The position numbers and the translations under genes are program-made. Below, piece after piece: positions 8,430 through 17,097 of a stretch of DNA of 64,000 nucleotides. The notes beneath the pieces are model-generated. The model did not search any database, was not told the origin of the DNA, and saw only the letters and a program-made list of their open reading frames with translations. This DNA comes from Holophagales bacterium (GTDB taxonomy: Bacteria; Acidobacteriota; Thermoanaerobaculia; Multivoradales; Multivoraceae). Where the stretch lies: assembly GCA_009836625.1 (NCBI GenBank), contig VXVC01000007.1:62001-126000 (forward strand). The letters are read 5' to 3'. Position 1 is the first letter of the stretch. Every line of letters starts with the position of its first letter.

Positions 8430-11400
8430 ATGATCCGCACTGCGCCCTTCCTGCTAGCAGCGCGCGCCGTAGAACGCAGCAAGCGAGTTCTCAGGCGCGC
8501 GCTGCTAGTGAGGTGGGGGCTGGGGCCAAACACGGCGTCCGCGACGGGTTTGGCGGCGCTAGCCTGGCTGGCGGCGGTCGGAACGGTCGCCGGCGCGTCG
8601 GAGATCGATCCCGCCGACCTCGAGTTCTTCGAATCGAAGATCCGGCCGGTCCTGGTCGAGCGCTGCTACCAGTGTCACGGCGGCGATCCCGCGAAGATCC
8701 GCGGCGGGCTGATCCTGCTCGACGCCGAAGGCGTGCGCGCCGGCGGCGACAGCGGCGCGGTGATCGTCCCGGGATCGCCCGAGGACAGCCTGATGATCGA
8801 GGCGCTCCACTACGAAGGTCTCACCCAGATGCCGCCGGACGGCAAGCTGGCAGCCCATGTGATCGCCGACTTCGAGCAGTGGATCCGCCGCGGCGCGCCC
8901 GACCCGCGCACCGGCGGGAAGCAGACGGTGGTGGCCGCGAGAACCGCCGAGACGTTCGACTACGGCCCGGGCCGCGAGCACTGGGCCTTCCGGCGGGTCG
9001 AAGACCCAGCGCTGCCCGAGGTCCGGAACGAGGCCTGGGTCAGCCATGACCTCGATCGCTTCATCCTGTCGCGCCTCGAGGAACGCGGGCTCGCGCCGGT
9101 CACGCCGGCCGACAAGCGCACCCTCCTCCGCCGCGCCACCTTCGATCTGATCGGCCTGGCCCCGTCGGAAGCGGAGATCGAGGACTTCCTCGCCGACGAG
9201 AGCCCGGATGCCTTCGCCAGGGTCGTCAACCGGCTCCTCGCCTCGCCCCACTACGGCGAGCGCTGGGGCCGCCACTGGCTCGATGTCGCCCGCTACGCCG
9301 ACTCGAACGGCCTGGACGAGAACATCGCCTTCCCCAACGCCTTCCGCTATCGCGACTACGTCGTCGACTCCCTGAACCGCGACAAGCCCTTCAACCGCTT
9401 CGTCCGCGAGCAGATCGCCGGCGATCTGATGCCGGCGGAGACCGACGCGCAGCGCTTCGAACAGATCACGGCCACCGGCTTTCTCATGCTGGGCCCCAAG
9501 GTGCTCGCCGAACAGGATGTCGACAAGATGCTGATCGACATCGTCGACGAGCAGGTCAACACCCTGGGCCGCGCCTTTCTCGCCCTGCCGGTCGGCTGCG
9601 CCCGCTGCCACGACCACAAGTTCGACCCGATTCCCACGGCCGACTACTACGCGATGGCCGGCATCCTGCGCTCGACCGAGACGATGAGCAACGCCGCCGG
9701 CATGCGCTGGCTGGAACGGCCGCTGGCCCCGGAAGACGAGATCGCCGCGTACGAGGCGGCGCAGAAGCTGGTCGCCGAGGCGCAGGAGAAGGTGGACGAC
9801 GTCGTCCGCGAGCAGAACGACGTCCTGCGTGGCCCGCGCCGCGCGGCTCTCGCCGAGTATCTGCTCGCCGCGGAGGAGGCCTACCCGAGCTGGAGCGACG
9901 ACGAGGCGAAGCAGGAGGAAGCCCGCGAGACGTTTCGCCGGGTCGCCGCGGACCGAGGACTTGAGCCGCCGGTCCTCGAGCGCTGGGTCAGGGCCTTCTA
10001 CCGCTACCGGGAGGGCCCGCCGGTCGAGGGGGACGCCCCGAGCCCGAGTACCGTCTTCGTGATCTGGAACGCCTACGCGGCCTCCTCGTCCGATCGCTAC
10101 GAGCAGGTGACCGAGGAGCTGAGGGCGATCATCGCCTCGGAGAAGGTGCTGATCGCGCCCCTCACCCGAAGCCTCGTCCGCGGACCGGCGCCGAAGACGC
10201 TGGAGGAAGTCGCCTGGCGCTACGCGAGCCTGTTCGCGACGATCGAGATCGCCTGGGACGAGCACCTCATGCGACTCGGGCTCAAGGACGAGGACGAACT
10301 CCGACCGTCCGACTTCAGACTGCCGCGCGAGCAGGAGGAGCTGCGATGGCTGGTCTACGACGGCTACTTCTGCATTCTCTGCCTCGACCAGGAAGAGGAG
10401 GAGAAGCTCTATCCGCCGGAGGCCCTGGAGCAGCTCGCCGAGCTGCGTGCCGAGGTCGAACGCCGGGAGGAAGCGTCACCCCCCGCACTGCCCTACGCCA
10501 TGGCGGTGGACGAAACCGCGACCGTCGACCTGCCCGTGCACATCCGCGGCAGCCACGTGAACCTCGCCGACGAACCGGAGCCGCGCGGCTTCCTGAAGGT
10601 CACGGACCACCTGGTGCCGCCGCCGCCAGTTGCCGACGGCACCAGCGGCCGCCTCGAGCTGGCGCGCTGGATCACCCACCCCGAGCACCCGCTCACCGCG
10701 CGAGTCATCGTCAACCGTGTCTGGCACTGGCACTTCGGCCGCGGCATCGTCGACACGCCGAGCAACTTCGGCGCGATCGGCAGCAGGCCCAGCCATCCCG
10801 AGCTTCTCGACTGGCTGGCACGCCGCTTCGTCGAGGGCGGCTGGTCGCTCAAGAAGCTCCACCGCGACATCATGCTGTCGAGCACCTACCGGCTGTCGAG
10901 CGACTACCACGCCGCCAACGCAGCCGTCGACGAGGAGAACCGCCTCCTCTGGCGCAACAACCGGAGACGCCTCGAGGTCGAGCCGATTCGCGACGCCCTG
11001 CTGCAGCTCGCCGGCCGGCTCGATCTGACGATCGGTGGACGGGTGGAGGAGTACAAGGCCAGGGGATACGTCTTCGGCGAGTACGGCCCACTCGACCGGG
11101 TCGACATCTACGACGCGCCGCGGCGTTCGATCTACATGCCGGTCGTGCGTACCGCGGTCTATCCGATCTTCGGCGGCTTCGACTTCGGCGACGCCAGCGA
11201 CTCGGTCGGTGATCGATCCGAGACGGTGGTGCCGCGGCAGGCGCTGCTGATGATGAACAGCCCGTTCGTCCAGGAGGCGGCGCTCGGCTTCGCAAAGCAA
11301 CTTCTGGAGATCGAGGACGCCGACGCCGCGGATCGCATCGACACCGCGTTCGTCCGCGCCTACGGGCGCCCCGCCGACGACGTCGAGATCGCCGACGGCA

Positions 11401-11612
11401 TCGCCTTCCTCGACCAGATGAGAAGCTGCGCGTCGGACACCGGGTGCGCCCGTGGAAGCGGCCGCACACTGGGTGCGCCGGCGTCCCCGCCGGCTTCCGA
11501 AGGGAACGCGCCGCGAAGCGGCGACCATCCTGCCGCAGAGGCCGAACTCTACGCCTGGACGCGCCTCAGCCATGTCATCCTCGCGGCGAGCGAGTTCATC
11601 TACATCGACTAG
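8430..11612 (+). CDS. Planctomycete-type cytochrome c / DUF1549 / DUF1553 protein
   Basis: This 1060-residue exported multi-domain protein is often found beside DUF1501 proteins and sulfatases in polymer-degrading bacteria; its role is unproven. Domains in order: a signal region; a PSCyt1-type cytochrome c domain with haem motif CYQCH (79-83); DUF1549 from about residue 200, including GERWGRHWLDVARYADS and a second CARCHDHKFDP motif near residue 390; and DUF1553 with ARVIVNRVWHWHFGRG and YRLSSDYH. Two palindromic repeats lie in the frame: one near the start (8454-8508) and one near the C-terminus (11465-11535) that adds about 24 residues before the conserved ending AASEFIYID. A GTG at 8508, directly after the first palindrome, is an alternative start with its own plausible signal peptide. 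Confidence 0.92.
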   Translation: MIRTAPFLLAARAVERSKRVLRRALLVRWGLGPNTASATGLAALAWLAAVGTVAGASEIDPADLEFFESKIRPVLVERCYQCHGGDPAKIRGGLILLDAEGVRAGGDSGAVIVPGSPEDSLMIEALHYEGLTQMPPDGKLAAHVIADFEQWIRRGAPDPRTGGKQTVVAARTAETFDYGPGREHWAFRRVEDPALPEVRNEAWVSHDLDRFILSRLEERGLAPVTPADKRTLLRRATFDLIGLAPSEAEIEDFLADESPDAFARVVNRLLASPHYGERWGRHWLDVARYADSNGLDENIAFPNAFRYRDYVVDSLNRDKPFNRFVREQIAGDLMPAETDAQRFEQITATGFLMLGPKVLAEQDVDKMLIDIVDEQVNTLGRAFLALPVGCARCHDHKFDPIPTADYYAMAGILRSTETMSNAAGMRWLERPLAPEDEIAAYEAAQKLVAEAQEKVDDVVREQNDVLRGPRRAALAEYLLAAEEAYPSWSDDEAKQEEARETFRRVAADRGLEPPVLERWVRAFYRYREGPPVEGDAPSPSTVFVIWNAYAASSSDRYEQVTEELRAIIASEKVLIAPLTRSLVRGPAPKTLEEVAWRYASLFATIEIAWDEHLMRLGLKDEDELRPSDFRLPREQEELRWLVYDGYFCILCLDQEEEEKLYPPEALEQLAELRAEVERREEASPPALPYAMAVDETATVDLPVHIRGSHVNLADEPEPRGFLKVTDHLVPPPPVADGTSGRLELARWITHPEHPLTARVIVNRVWHWHFGRGIVDTPSNFGAIGSRPSHPELLDWLARRFVEGGWSLKKLHRDIMLSSTYRLSSDYHAANAAVDEENRLLWRNNRRRLEVEPIRDALLQLAGRLDLTIGGRVEEYKARGYVFGEYGPLDRVDIYDAPRRSIYMPVVRTAVYPIFGGFDFGDASDSVGDRSETVVPRQALLMMNSPFVQEAALGFAKQLLEIEDADAADRIDTAFVRAYGRPADDVEIADGIAFLDQMRSCASDTGCARGSGRTLGAPASPPASEGNAPRSGDHPAAEAELYAWTRLSHVILAASEFIYID
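8454..8508. repeat. Long perfect hairpin with 15-bp outer stem
   Basis: CTAGCAGCGCGCGCC at 8454-8468 is the exact reverse complement of 8494-8508. Inside, AGAAC (8471-8475) pairs with GTTCT (8487-8491), giving a cruciform-like structure of 55 nt. It sits in the first codons of the cytochrome c/DUF1553 gene and ends at a possible GTG start. Confidence 0.75.
11465..11535 (-). repeat. Interspersed double-hairpin palindromic element, copy A (in-frame in a gene)
   Basis: This 71-nt element matches the reverse complement of 47700-47770 over its whole length, with 33 identical bases at one end and about ten scattered differences in the rest. It holds two hairpins: GCCGGCG/CGCCGGC with a 4-nt loop and CGCCGC/GCGGCG with a 3-nt loop. 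It lies in-frame between FLDQM and the conserved LYAWTRLSHVI of the DUF1553 domain and encodes a Gly/Ala/Pro/Ser-rich stretch. Confidence 0.8.
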
Positions 11613-11643
11613 AGGCAGCCTCGAACCAAGGAAAGACTCGTCG

Positions 11644-13326
11644 ATGCAAACCCAGACACTACTCAGGCTACTCAAGGCCACGAACTCCAGAGGAGCAGTC
11701 TCCTACAGTATCGAGGTGCGACACGACGGTCTCAACAAGTACCGCCAGATCACAGGGCGAGACCCCCGGGTTGTTGAGAACAAGGCTCAAGCTCTCCTAG
11801 ACCAATGGAACTCGCAATGGGCCACCGTCAAGGCGCGAGCCGACAAGAAACAGTACATAGAAGGCCAGAAACGCGCGGCGCAGCGCCGTACGGCCGAGGC
11901 CCGCAGCACTTTGGAGGACCTTGAGGCCACCCTCCGCAGCGGTTTGTCGGCAGCGCCCTTAGACTGGGAGGACCAGAAGAACCGCGCACGCTTCGCCGAA
12001 GCGCAACCGCAAGTCCCGAGCGAGCCCTCTCCTCCGGCCGAACCCTCTCCGGACTCAGCAGAATTCCAGCCACAGGTCAGTCTCTTGGATCGTCTGATCC
12101 CGTCACGCGCCGCCATGAAGAGGGATGAAGCATCGCTGAGCTTCAAGTCAGCTCACGACGCCTGGATTCGACAGCTTTCCCGCAACGAGGACCGCCATCG
12201 TGACGCCCTCGACCACCATGAACGGGAGCTGGATGCCTGGCGTGCACGGCGCGACGAGTTCCTGCGCGCTCAGGACAACGAGAACGCAGCCGTCGACGAG
12301 TTACGACGACGCTACAACGAGAAAGACCCGCCAGCAGTCGAGGACTACTGCGAGCGCGTCCTAGCTGCTTCCGCCTACCCAGCCTGGATGCCAAGAGCCT
12401 TTGAGCTTGCCTACGCTCCTGACTCTCGGACGCTTGTGGTCTCGTTCACACTTCCCCCACCCGACGATCTTCCCCGCTTGCGAGAAGTCTCCTACATTCA
12501 AAGTCGCGACGAGTTCCGGGAGAAGGTCCTTACCGACGCTCAAGCCCGCCGACTCTACGATTCGCTGCTCTATCAGATCGCCCTCAGGACCACGTACGAG
12601 ATCTTCCAATCGGATGAAGCCGAGGCATGCGACGCGGTCGCCTTCAACGGCTACGTCACCTCGATCGACCGCACAACCGGCCAATCGGTTACTGCCTGCG
12701 TGCTGTCCCTTCACGCCGTCCGTCATGAGTTCCAAGACATCAATCTCTCCAACGTGGACCCGAAGGCCTGCTTCAAAGCACTGAAAGGCGTCGGAAGCTC
12801 AAAACTCCACAGCCTTACTCCCGTGGCGGCCATCATGGAGCTTCGTCGCGACGACGGCCGATTCGTCTCCTCCCGAGCACTCGCAGATTCACTCGACGAC
12901 TCAGTGAACCTGGCCATGATGGACTGGGAGGACTTCGAGCACCTGATTCGCGAGGTCTTCGAACAGGAATTCCAAACCAGTGGCGGCGAAGTGAAGGTCA
13001 CCAAAGCGAGTAGAGACGGTGGCGTGGATGCAATCGCCTTTGATCCCGATCCGATTCGGGGAGGAAAGATAGTGATCCAAGCCAAACGCTACACGAACAC
13101 CGTCGGTGTAGCAGCCGTCCGAGACCTCTACGGAACCGTCATGAACGAGGGGGCAACAAAGGGGATTCTCGTAACTACGTCCGACTACGGACCGGACGCT
13201 TACGCCTTCGCCAAAGACAAGCCTCTTTCTCTCATGAGCGGCGCCAATCTCCTACACCTATTGGAACGGCACGGACATCGGGCCAAGATTGACATCAAGG
13301 AAGCGAGAGAGCTACGTGACAACTGA
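11644..13326 (+). CDS. Mrr-type restriction endonuclease-like protein
   Basis: This 560-residue protein has a C-terminal Mrr-cat nuclease domain. MDWEDFEHLIREVF (about 427-440) is followed by the PD-(D/E)XK-type residues Asp in DGGVDAIAF (about 460) and Gln-x-Lys in IQAKRY (about 478-480), then a strand reading GILVTTSDYG. The first 65 residues form a small domain with the motif IEVRHDGLNKYRQITG. Residues 80-230 are charged and helical with a Pro-rich break. The ATG at 11644 follows AAGGAAAG. It probably cuts modified or foreign DNA, but no methylase or partner is adjacent. It separates the DUF1553 gene from its usual DUF1501 partner and looks richer in A/T at third positions than its neighbours, suggesting later acquisition. 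Confidence 0.85.
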   Translation: MQTQTLLRLLKATNSRGAVSYSIEVRHDGLNKYRQITGRDPRVVENKAQALLDQWNSQWATVKARADKKQYIEGQKRAAQRRTAEARSTLEDLEATLRSGLSAAPLDWEDQKNRARFAEAQPQVPSEPSPPAEPSPDSAEFQPQVSLLDRLIPSRAAMKRDEASLSFKSAHDAWIRQLSRNEDRHRDALDHHERELDAWRARRDEFLRAQDNENAAVDELRRRYNEKDPPAVEDYCERVLAASAYPAWMPRAFELAYAPDSRTLVVSFTLPPPDDLPRLREVSYIQSRDEFREKVLTDAQARRLYDSLLYQIALRTTYEIFQSDEAEACDAVAFNGYVTSIDRTTGQSVTACVLSLHAVRHEFQDINLSNVDPKACFKALKGVGSSKLHSLTPVAAIMELRRDDGRFVSSRALADSLDDSVNLAMMDWEDFEHLIREVFEQEFQTSGGEVKVTKASRDGGVDAIAFDPDPIRGGKIVIQAKRYTNTVGVAAVRDLYGTVMNEGATKGILVTTSDYGPDAYAFAKDKPLSLMSGANLLHLLERHGHRAKIDIKEARELRDN

Positions 13327-13428
13327 CCGACTGCGCCGGCTGTCACCACCTAGGAGCCTGCGCCCAGCAGCTTGCTGGCGCTTCTCGATCACGTCGACAT
13401 CGACAAGGCGCTAGCCTAGTTCCGAACG
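13327..13428 (+). other. Short gap with a hairpin and a tiny possible gene remnant
   Basis: A bulged hairpin (13360-13381, arms GCGCC-AGCA and TGCT-GGCGC) has no following T-tract, so it is not a typical terminator. In one frame 13372-13419 reads LLALLDHVDIDKALA then stop, which looks like the tail of a lost gene but matches nothing I recognise. Confidence 0.3.
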
Positions 13429-14856
13429 ATGCGCTACCCCCACTACCAACCGCCACCCCTCACCCGCCGGCAGATGCTGAAGACCTGCGGCTGCGGCTTC
13501 GGCGGGCTGGCGCTCTCGTCCCTGCTCCAGCGCGACCTCCTGGCCGCGACATCCACGAATCCGCTGGCGCCGCGCGTGCCGCACTTCGCGCCGAAGGCCA
13601 AGCGGATCATCTTCCTGCACATGCACGGCGGCCCGTCGCAGCACGACCTCTTCGAGTACAAGCCGCTTCTCATCCGCGACGACAACAAGCCGCTGCCCTT
13701 CGCCAAGCCCCGCGTGCAGTTCAACGAGACCGGCAACCTGTTCAAGAGTCCCTGGGAGTTCAGGCAGCACGGCCAGTCCGGGGCCTGGGTGAGCGAGCTG
13801 CTGCCCAACATCGCCTCCGTGGTCGACGATCTCTGCTTCATCCGCTCGATGTGGGGCACGAACGCAGCCCACGGCGGCGCCATCCTGGCGATGAACACGG
13901 GCAGCGACCGCTTCGTGCGACCGTCGATGGGCTCGTGGATCGCCTACGGACTGGGCACCGAGAACGAGAACCTGCCCGGCTTCATCACGATCTGCCCCTC
14001 CTACCAGCACGGCGGCGTCCAGAACTACTCGTCGGCGTTCCTGCCCGCCGCCTACAACGGCACGGCGATCGGCACGACCCGGATGAAGACCGAGGACGCG
14101 ACGATCGACTTCCTCGACAACGAGTCGGTGTCGCCGGAGGTCCAGCGGAGCGAACTCGACCTGCTGCAGCGCTGGCAACGCCGCCAGCTCGAGGCGACCG
14201 GCCCCGACCAGGCGCTCGAGGGCCGCATCGAGTCCTTCGAGCTCGCCTTCCGCATGCAGACGGAGGCCCCCGAACTGATGAGTATCGAGGGCGAGTCCGA
14301 GGCCACCCGGCGGCTCTACGGACTCGACGACCCGGTGGCCCGCAACTTCGGCCTCCGCTGCCTGCTGGCCCGCCGCTTCTCCGAGTCCGGCGTGCGCTTC
14401 GTGCAGGCGACCCACGGTCCGGACACGAAGTGGGACCACCACTCGGGCCTGATCACCGGCCTGCCGCAGAGCTGCGCCGAGGTCGACCGCCCGGTGGCCG
14501 GCCTGATCAAGGACCTCAAGTCACGCGGACTGCTGGACGAGACCCTGGTGCTCTGGGGCGGCGAGTTCGGACGGACCCCAGGCGCCGAGGCCGGCGCCAG
14601 AAACGGTCGCGATCACAACCCCCACGGCTACACGATGTTCATGGCCGGCGGCGGCACAAAACCCGGCCACAGCCACGGCCGCACCGACGACTACGGCTAC
14701 TACGCGATCGAGGACAAGGTCCACATCCACGACCTCCACGCCACGATCCTGCATCTGCTGGGGCTCGACCACGAGCGGCTGACCTACCGCTCGCAAGGGC
14801 GCGACTTCCGCCTGACGGACGTCGAGGGGATCGTCGTCGACGACATCATCGTCTGA
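13429..14856 (+). CDS. DUF1501 family protein, Tat-exported
   Basis: This 475-residue protein of the DUF1501 family has an alkaline phosphatase/sulfatase-like fold. A twin-arginine signal is clear (TRRQMLKTCGCGFGG). Family motifs include FLHMHGGPSQHDLFEYKP and, near the C-terminus, WGGEFGRTPGAE and RDHNPHGYTMFMAGGG. In many Planctomycetota and Acidobacteriota this gene directly follows a DUF1553 gene. Here the Mrr-type gene lies between them. The biochemical role is unknown; co-occurrence with sulfatases suggests a part in processing complex substrates outside the cytoplasm. The symporter gene follows after 36 nt. Confidence 0.92.
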   Translation: MRYPHYQPPPLTRRQMLKTCGCGFGGLALSSLLQRDLLAATSTNPLAPRVPHFAPKAKRIIFLHMHGGPSQHDLFEYKPLLIRDDNKPLPFAKPRVQFNETGNLFKSPWEFRQHGQSGAWVSELLPNIASVVDDLCFIRSMWGTNAAHGGAILAMNTGSDRFVRPSMGSWIAYGLGTENENLPGFITICPSYQHGGVQNYSSAFLPAAYNGTAIGTTRMKTEDATIDFLDNESVSPEVQRSELDLLQRWQRRQLEATGPDQALEGRIESFELAFRMQTEAPELMSIEGESEATRRLYGLDDPVARNFGLRCLLARRFSESGVRFVQATHGPDTKWDHHSGLITGLPQSCAEVDRPVAGLIKDLKSRGLLDETLVLWGGEFGRTPGAEAGARNGRDHNPHGYTMFMAGGGTKPGHSHGRTDDYGYYAIEDKVHIHDLHATILHLLGLDHERLTYRSQGRDFRLTDVEGIVVDDIIV

Positions 14857-14892
14857 GCCCGCCCGCAGCGGCGCCGACCGGTTCCAAGACCC

Positions 14893-16533
14893 ATGACCAT
14901 CGCGCCCGTCGATCTCTTCATCATCGTCGCCTACCTGCTGGGCATCCTGTTCGTCGGCCTGTGGTCGGTGCGCAAGATCAAGCGGCAGACCAGCGAGTCG
15001 TACTTCCTGGCGAGCCGCAACCTGAAGTGGCCCGTGGTGGGGGCCGCGCTCTTCGCCTCGAACATCTCGACGATTCACCTGGTCGGACTGGCGGAAAGCG
15101 GCTTCGGCGTCGGCATGGTCGTCGGCAACTACGAGTGGATGGCGTCGTTCACGATCATCCTGCTCAGCCTGGTCTTCGTGCCGATCTACTTCAGGAGTCG
15201 GATCACGACGCTGCCCGAGTTCATGGAGCGGCGCTACAGCCCGGCCGCCCGGACGACGCTCTCCTTCATGTTCATCATGTCGGCGATGCTGATCCACATC
15301 GGCATCAGCCTCTACGCCGGCGCCGCCGTGTTCGAGCGGTTCTTCGGCATCCCGTCCTTTGCGTCGATCGCGATGATCTCGATCATCACGGTGATCTACA
15401 CCGTGGTCGGGGGCCTGCGGGCGGTCGTCGTCACGGAGACGATCCAGACGGTCATCCTGCTGGGCGGCGCCATCCTGATCACGGTCATCGCGATGACCAG
15501 GCTGCCCGGCGTGGGGATCGACTCCTACGGCGATCTCCTCGAGGCGACGAAACCGAACCAGCTCAGCATGATCCACCTCCCCGGGGAAGAGGGATTCGAC
15601 CCCGGGTCGATCTGGTACGGCTTCCTGCTCGGCTTCCCCATCCTCGGCCTCTGGTACTGGTGCACCGACCAGACGATCGTTCAGAGGGTGTTGGGCGCGG
15701 GAACCCTGCGCGACGCGCAGCACGGCGCGCTCTTCGCCTCCCTGCTCAAGTTCCTGCCGCCGCTCTTCATGGTCCTGCCGGGCGTGTTCGCCTACGTGCT
15801 GTTCAAGGACATCATCGCCGAGCCGACGGACGCCCTGCCGACGCTGATCACCGAGCTGCTGCCGACCGGGCTCATCGGCATCATGGCGGCGGCGTTGCTC
15901 GCGGCCCTGATGAGCACGATCGCGGCCGCGGTGAACAGCACGGGAACCCTGGTCGCCGTCGACATCGCCAAGCACTTCCGGCCCGACCTGTCCGAGACGT
16001 CGCAGGTGCGCATCGGACGCATCAGTTCGGTCGTCGTCATGAGCGTCGCCATCGCCTGGTCCACCCAGGGCGAGCGGTTCGGCTCCATCTTCGAGGCGAT
16101 CAACAAGCTGCCGGCGCAGTTCATCGCCCCTCCCATCGCGACGGTGCTCCTCTGGGGCGTCTTCTGGCGCCGCGGAACGCGTCAGGCGGGGACGTTCACC
16201 CTGCTCTTCGGCTTCGTGGCCGGCTTCATCATCTTCCTGTTCGACATGGGCTTCGCGTTCCTCGGCGGCGTTCAGTACGTCTCCGACCCCGTGAACGGCC
16301 TGGGGATCCCGTTCCTGCTCCAGGCGTGGTGGTACTTCTGCATCCTGAGTCTCATCTACGTGGGAGTCAGCCTGGCAACGCCGCCCCCGAAGCCCGAACA
16401 GATCGACGGCCTGACCTGGGCCAAGCCGTACGCGTTCCTGGCCCGGTCCGAGATCACGGGTGTCCGCGACCCGCGGCTGCTGGCGGCGCTGCTGGCCGTT
16501 GCTCTGGTGGTGATGTACGTGCTGGTGCGGTAG
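14893..16533 (+). CDS. Sodium:solute symporter family protein (SSS/SLC5)
   Basis: This 546-residue inner-membrane protein has about 13-14 predicted hydrophobic helices. Family features include the early segment SESYFLASRNLKWPVVGAAL, the SSS signature region GIMAAALLAALMSTIAAAVNS (near residues 333-353) and WYWCTDQTIVQRVL. It should couple inward sodium flow to uptake of a sugar or similar solute. Its place behind the sulfatase, DUF1553 and DUF1501 genes suggests it imports a product of their activity, which is inference. The gene ends at the convergent toxin-antitoxin pair. Confidence 0.93.
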   Translation: MTIAPVDLFIIVAYLLGILFVGLWSVRKIKRQTSESYFLASRNLKWPVVGAALFASNISTIHLVGLAESGFGVGMVVGNYEWMASFTIILLSLVFVPIYFRSRITTLPEFMERRYSPAARTTLSFMFIMSAMLIHIGISLYAGAAVFERFFGIPSFASIAMISIITVIYTVVGGLRAVVVTETIQTVILLGGAILITVIAMTRLPGVGIDSYGDLLEATKPNQLSMIHLPGEEGFDPGSIWYGFLLGFPILGLWYWCTDQTIVQRVLGAGTLRDAQHGALFASLLKFLPPLFMVLPGVFAYVLFKDIIAEPTDALPTLITELLPTGLIGIMAAALLAALMSTIAAAVNSTGTLVAVDIAKHFRPDLSETSQVRIGRISSVVVMSVAIAWSTQGERFGSIFEAINKLPAQFIAPPIATVLLWGVFWRRGTRQAGTFTLLFGFVAGFIIFLFDMGFAFLGGVQYVSDPVNGLGIPFLLQAWWYFCILSLIYVGVSLATPPPKPEQIDGLTWAKPYAFLARSEITGVRDPRLLAALLAVALVVMYVLVR

Positions 16534-16548
16534 AGCGCCGGAGTTCGA

Positions 16549-17097
16549 CTAGCCCCAGAACCAGGCAGGAAACGCCAGCGTACCGATTCGCCGGGCGACG
16601 CTTCGAACGGACGCCGGAAACCACCCCAGTTCGCGCCCCGCGCCGTCCCGCGACTGGGCCGAACGCGCGCGGACGCCTCGTAGACCCTGCTCCTTCGCCC
16701 GCATTCCGATGACCTGGCAGCGGTCGTGCCCGATCACGTCGCCGGCGCCGTCGAGCGGGTAGGTCGCGGGCAGGGCGGCAGCGCGGACACCTTCCGGCGT
16801 GTGCACGTTGCAGACGTCCTGGCGGCGAGGCAACCTGCATTCGACAAGGATCGGTCCCGTGTCTTCCCGCAGTTCCTCCGGTTCGTACGGCCAGCCCGCG
16901 ATGAAGGCGCGCAGGTTCAGGCGTGCCGTGACCTTGTCTTCGTTCAGGTAGAGCGTCGGAAAACTGTTCGGCGGGTTCCACCTTGCCCCGCGTCGCTGCG
17001 CGAAGCCCGGATCGAGCGGGTCGGCCCAAGTCGGATCAGCGATTCGCCACCAAGAGTGATCGTCGGGGAGTCTCTCGACGACCAGGTCCTCTGTCAC
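16549..17097 (-). CDS. RES-domain toxin of a type II toxin-antitoxin pair
   Basis: The 182-residue product carries the RES fold signature WWRIADP and GARWNPPNSFPTLYLNED, with the Arg and Tyr expected in the NAD-binding pocket. RES toxins degrade NAD+. The family's usual Glu after the LYL strand is not seen; the segment reads KVTARLNLRAF, which may reflect a variant subfamily. I chose the GTG at 17097 because it overlaps the antitoxin stop (GTGA); the ATG at 17133 would add 12 residues and a 40-nt overlap. The pair is convergent with the symporter gene. Confidence 0.82.
   Translation of the reverse strand: MTEDLVVERLPDDHSWWRIADPTWADPLDPGFAQRRGARWNPPNSFPTLYLNEDKVTARLNLRAFIAGWPYEPEELREDTGPILVECRLPRRQDVCNVHTPEGVRAAALPATYPLDGAGDVIGHDRCQVIGMRAKEQGLRGVRARSAQSRDGAGRELGWFPASVRSVARRIGTLAFPAWFWG

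Noticed and set aside
13851..16712. A 953-codon open frame on the plus strand
   Set aside because: It lies across the DUF1501 and symporter genes in another frame, is Arg/Pro-rich and has no recognisable domain. It is a product of high GC content.
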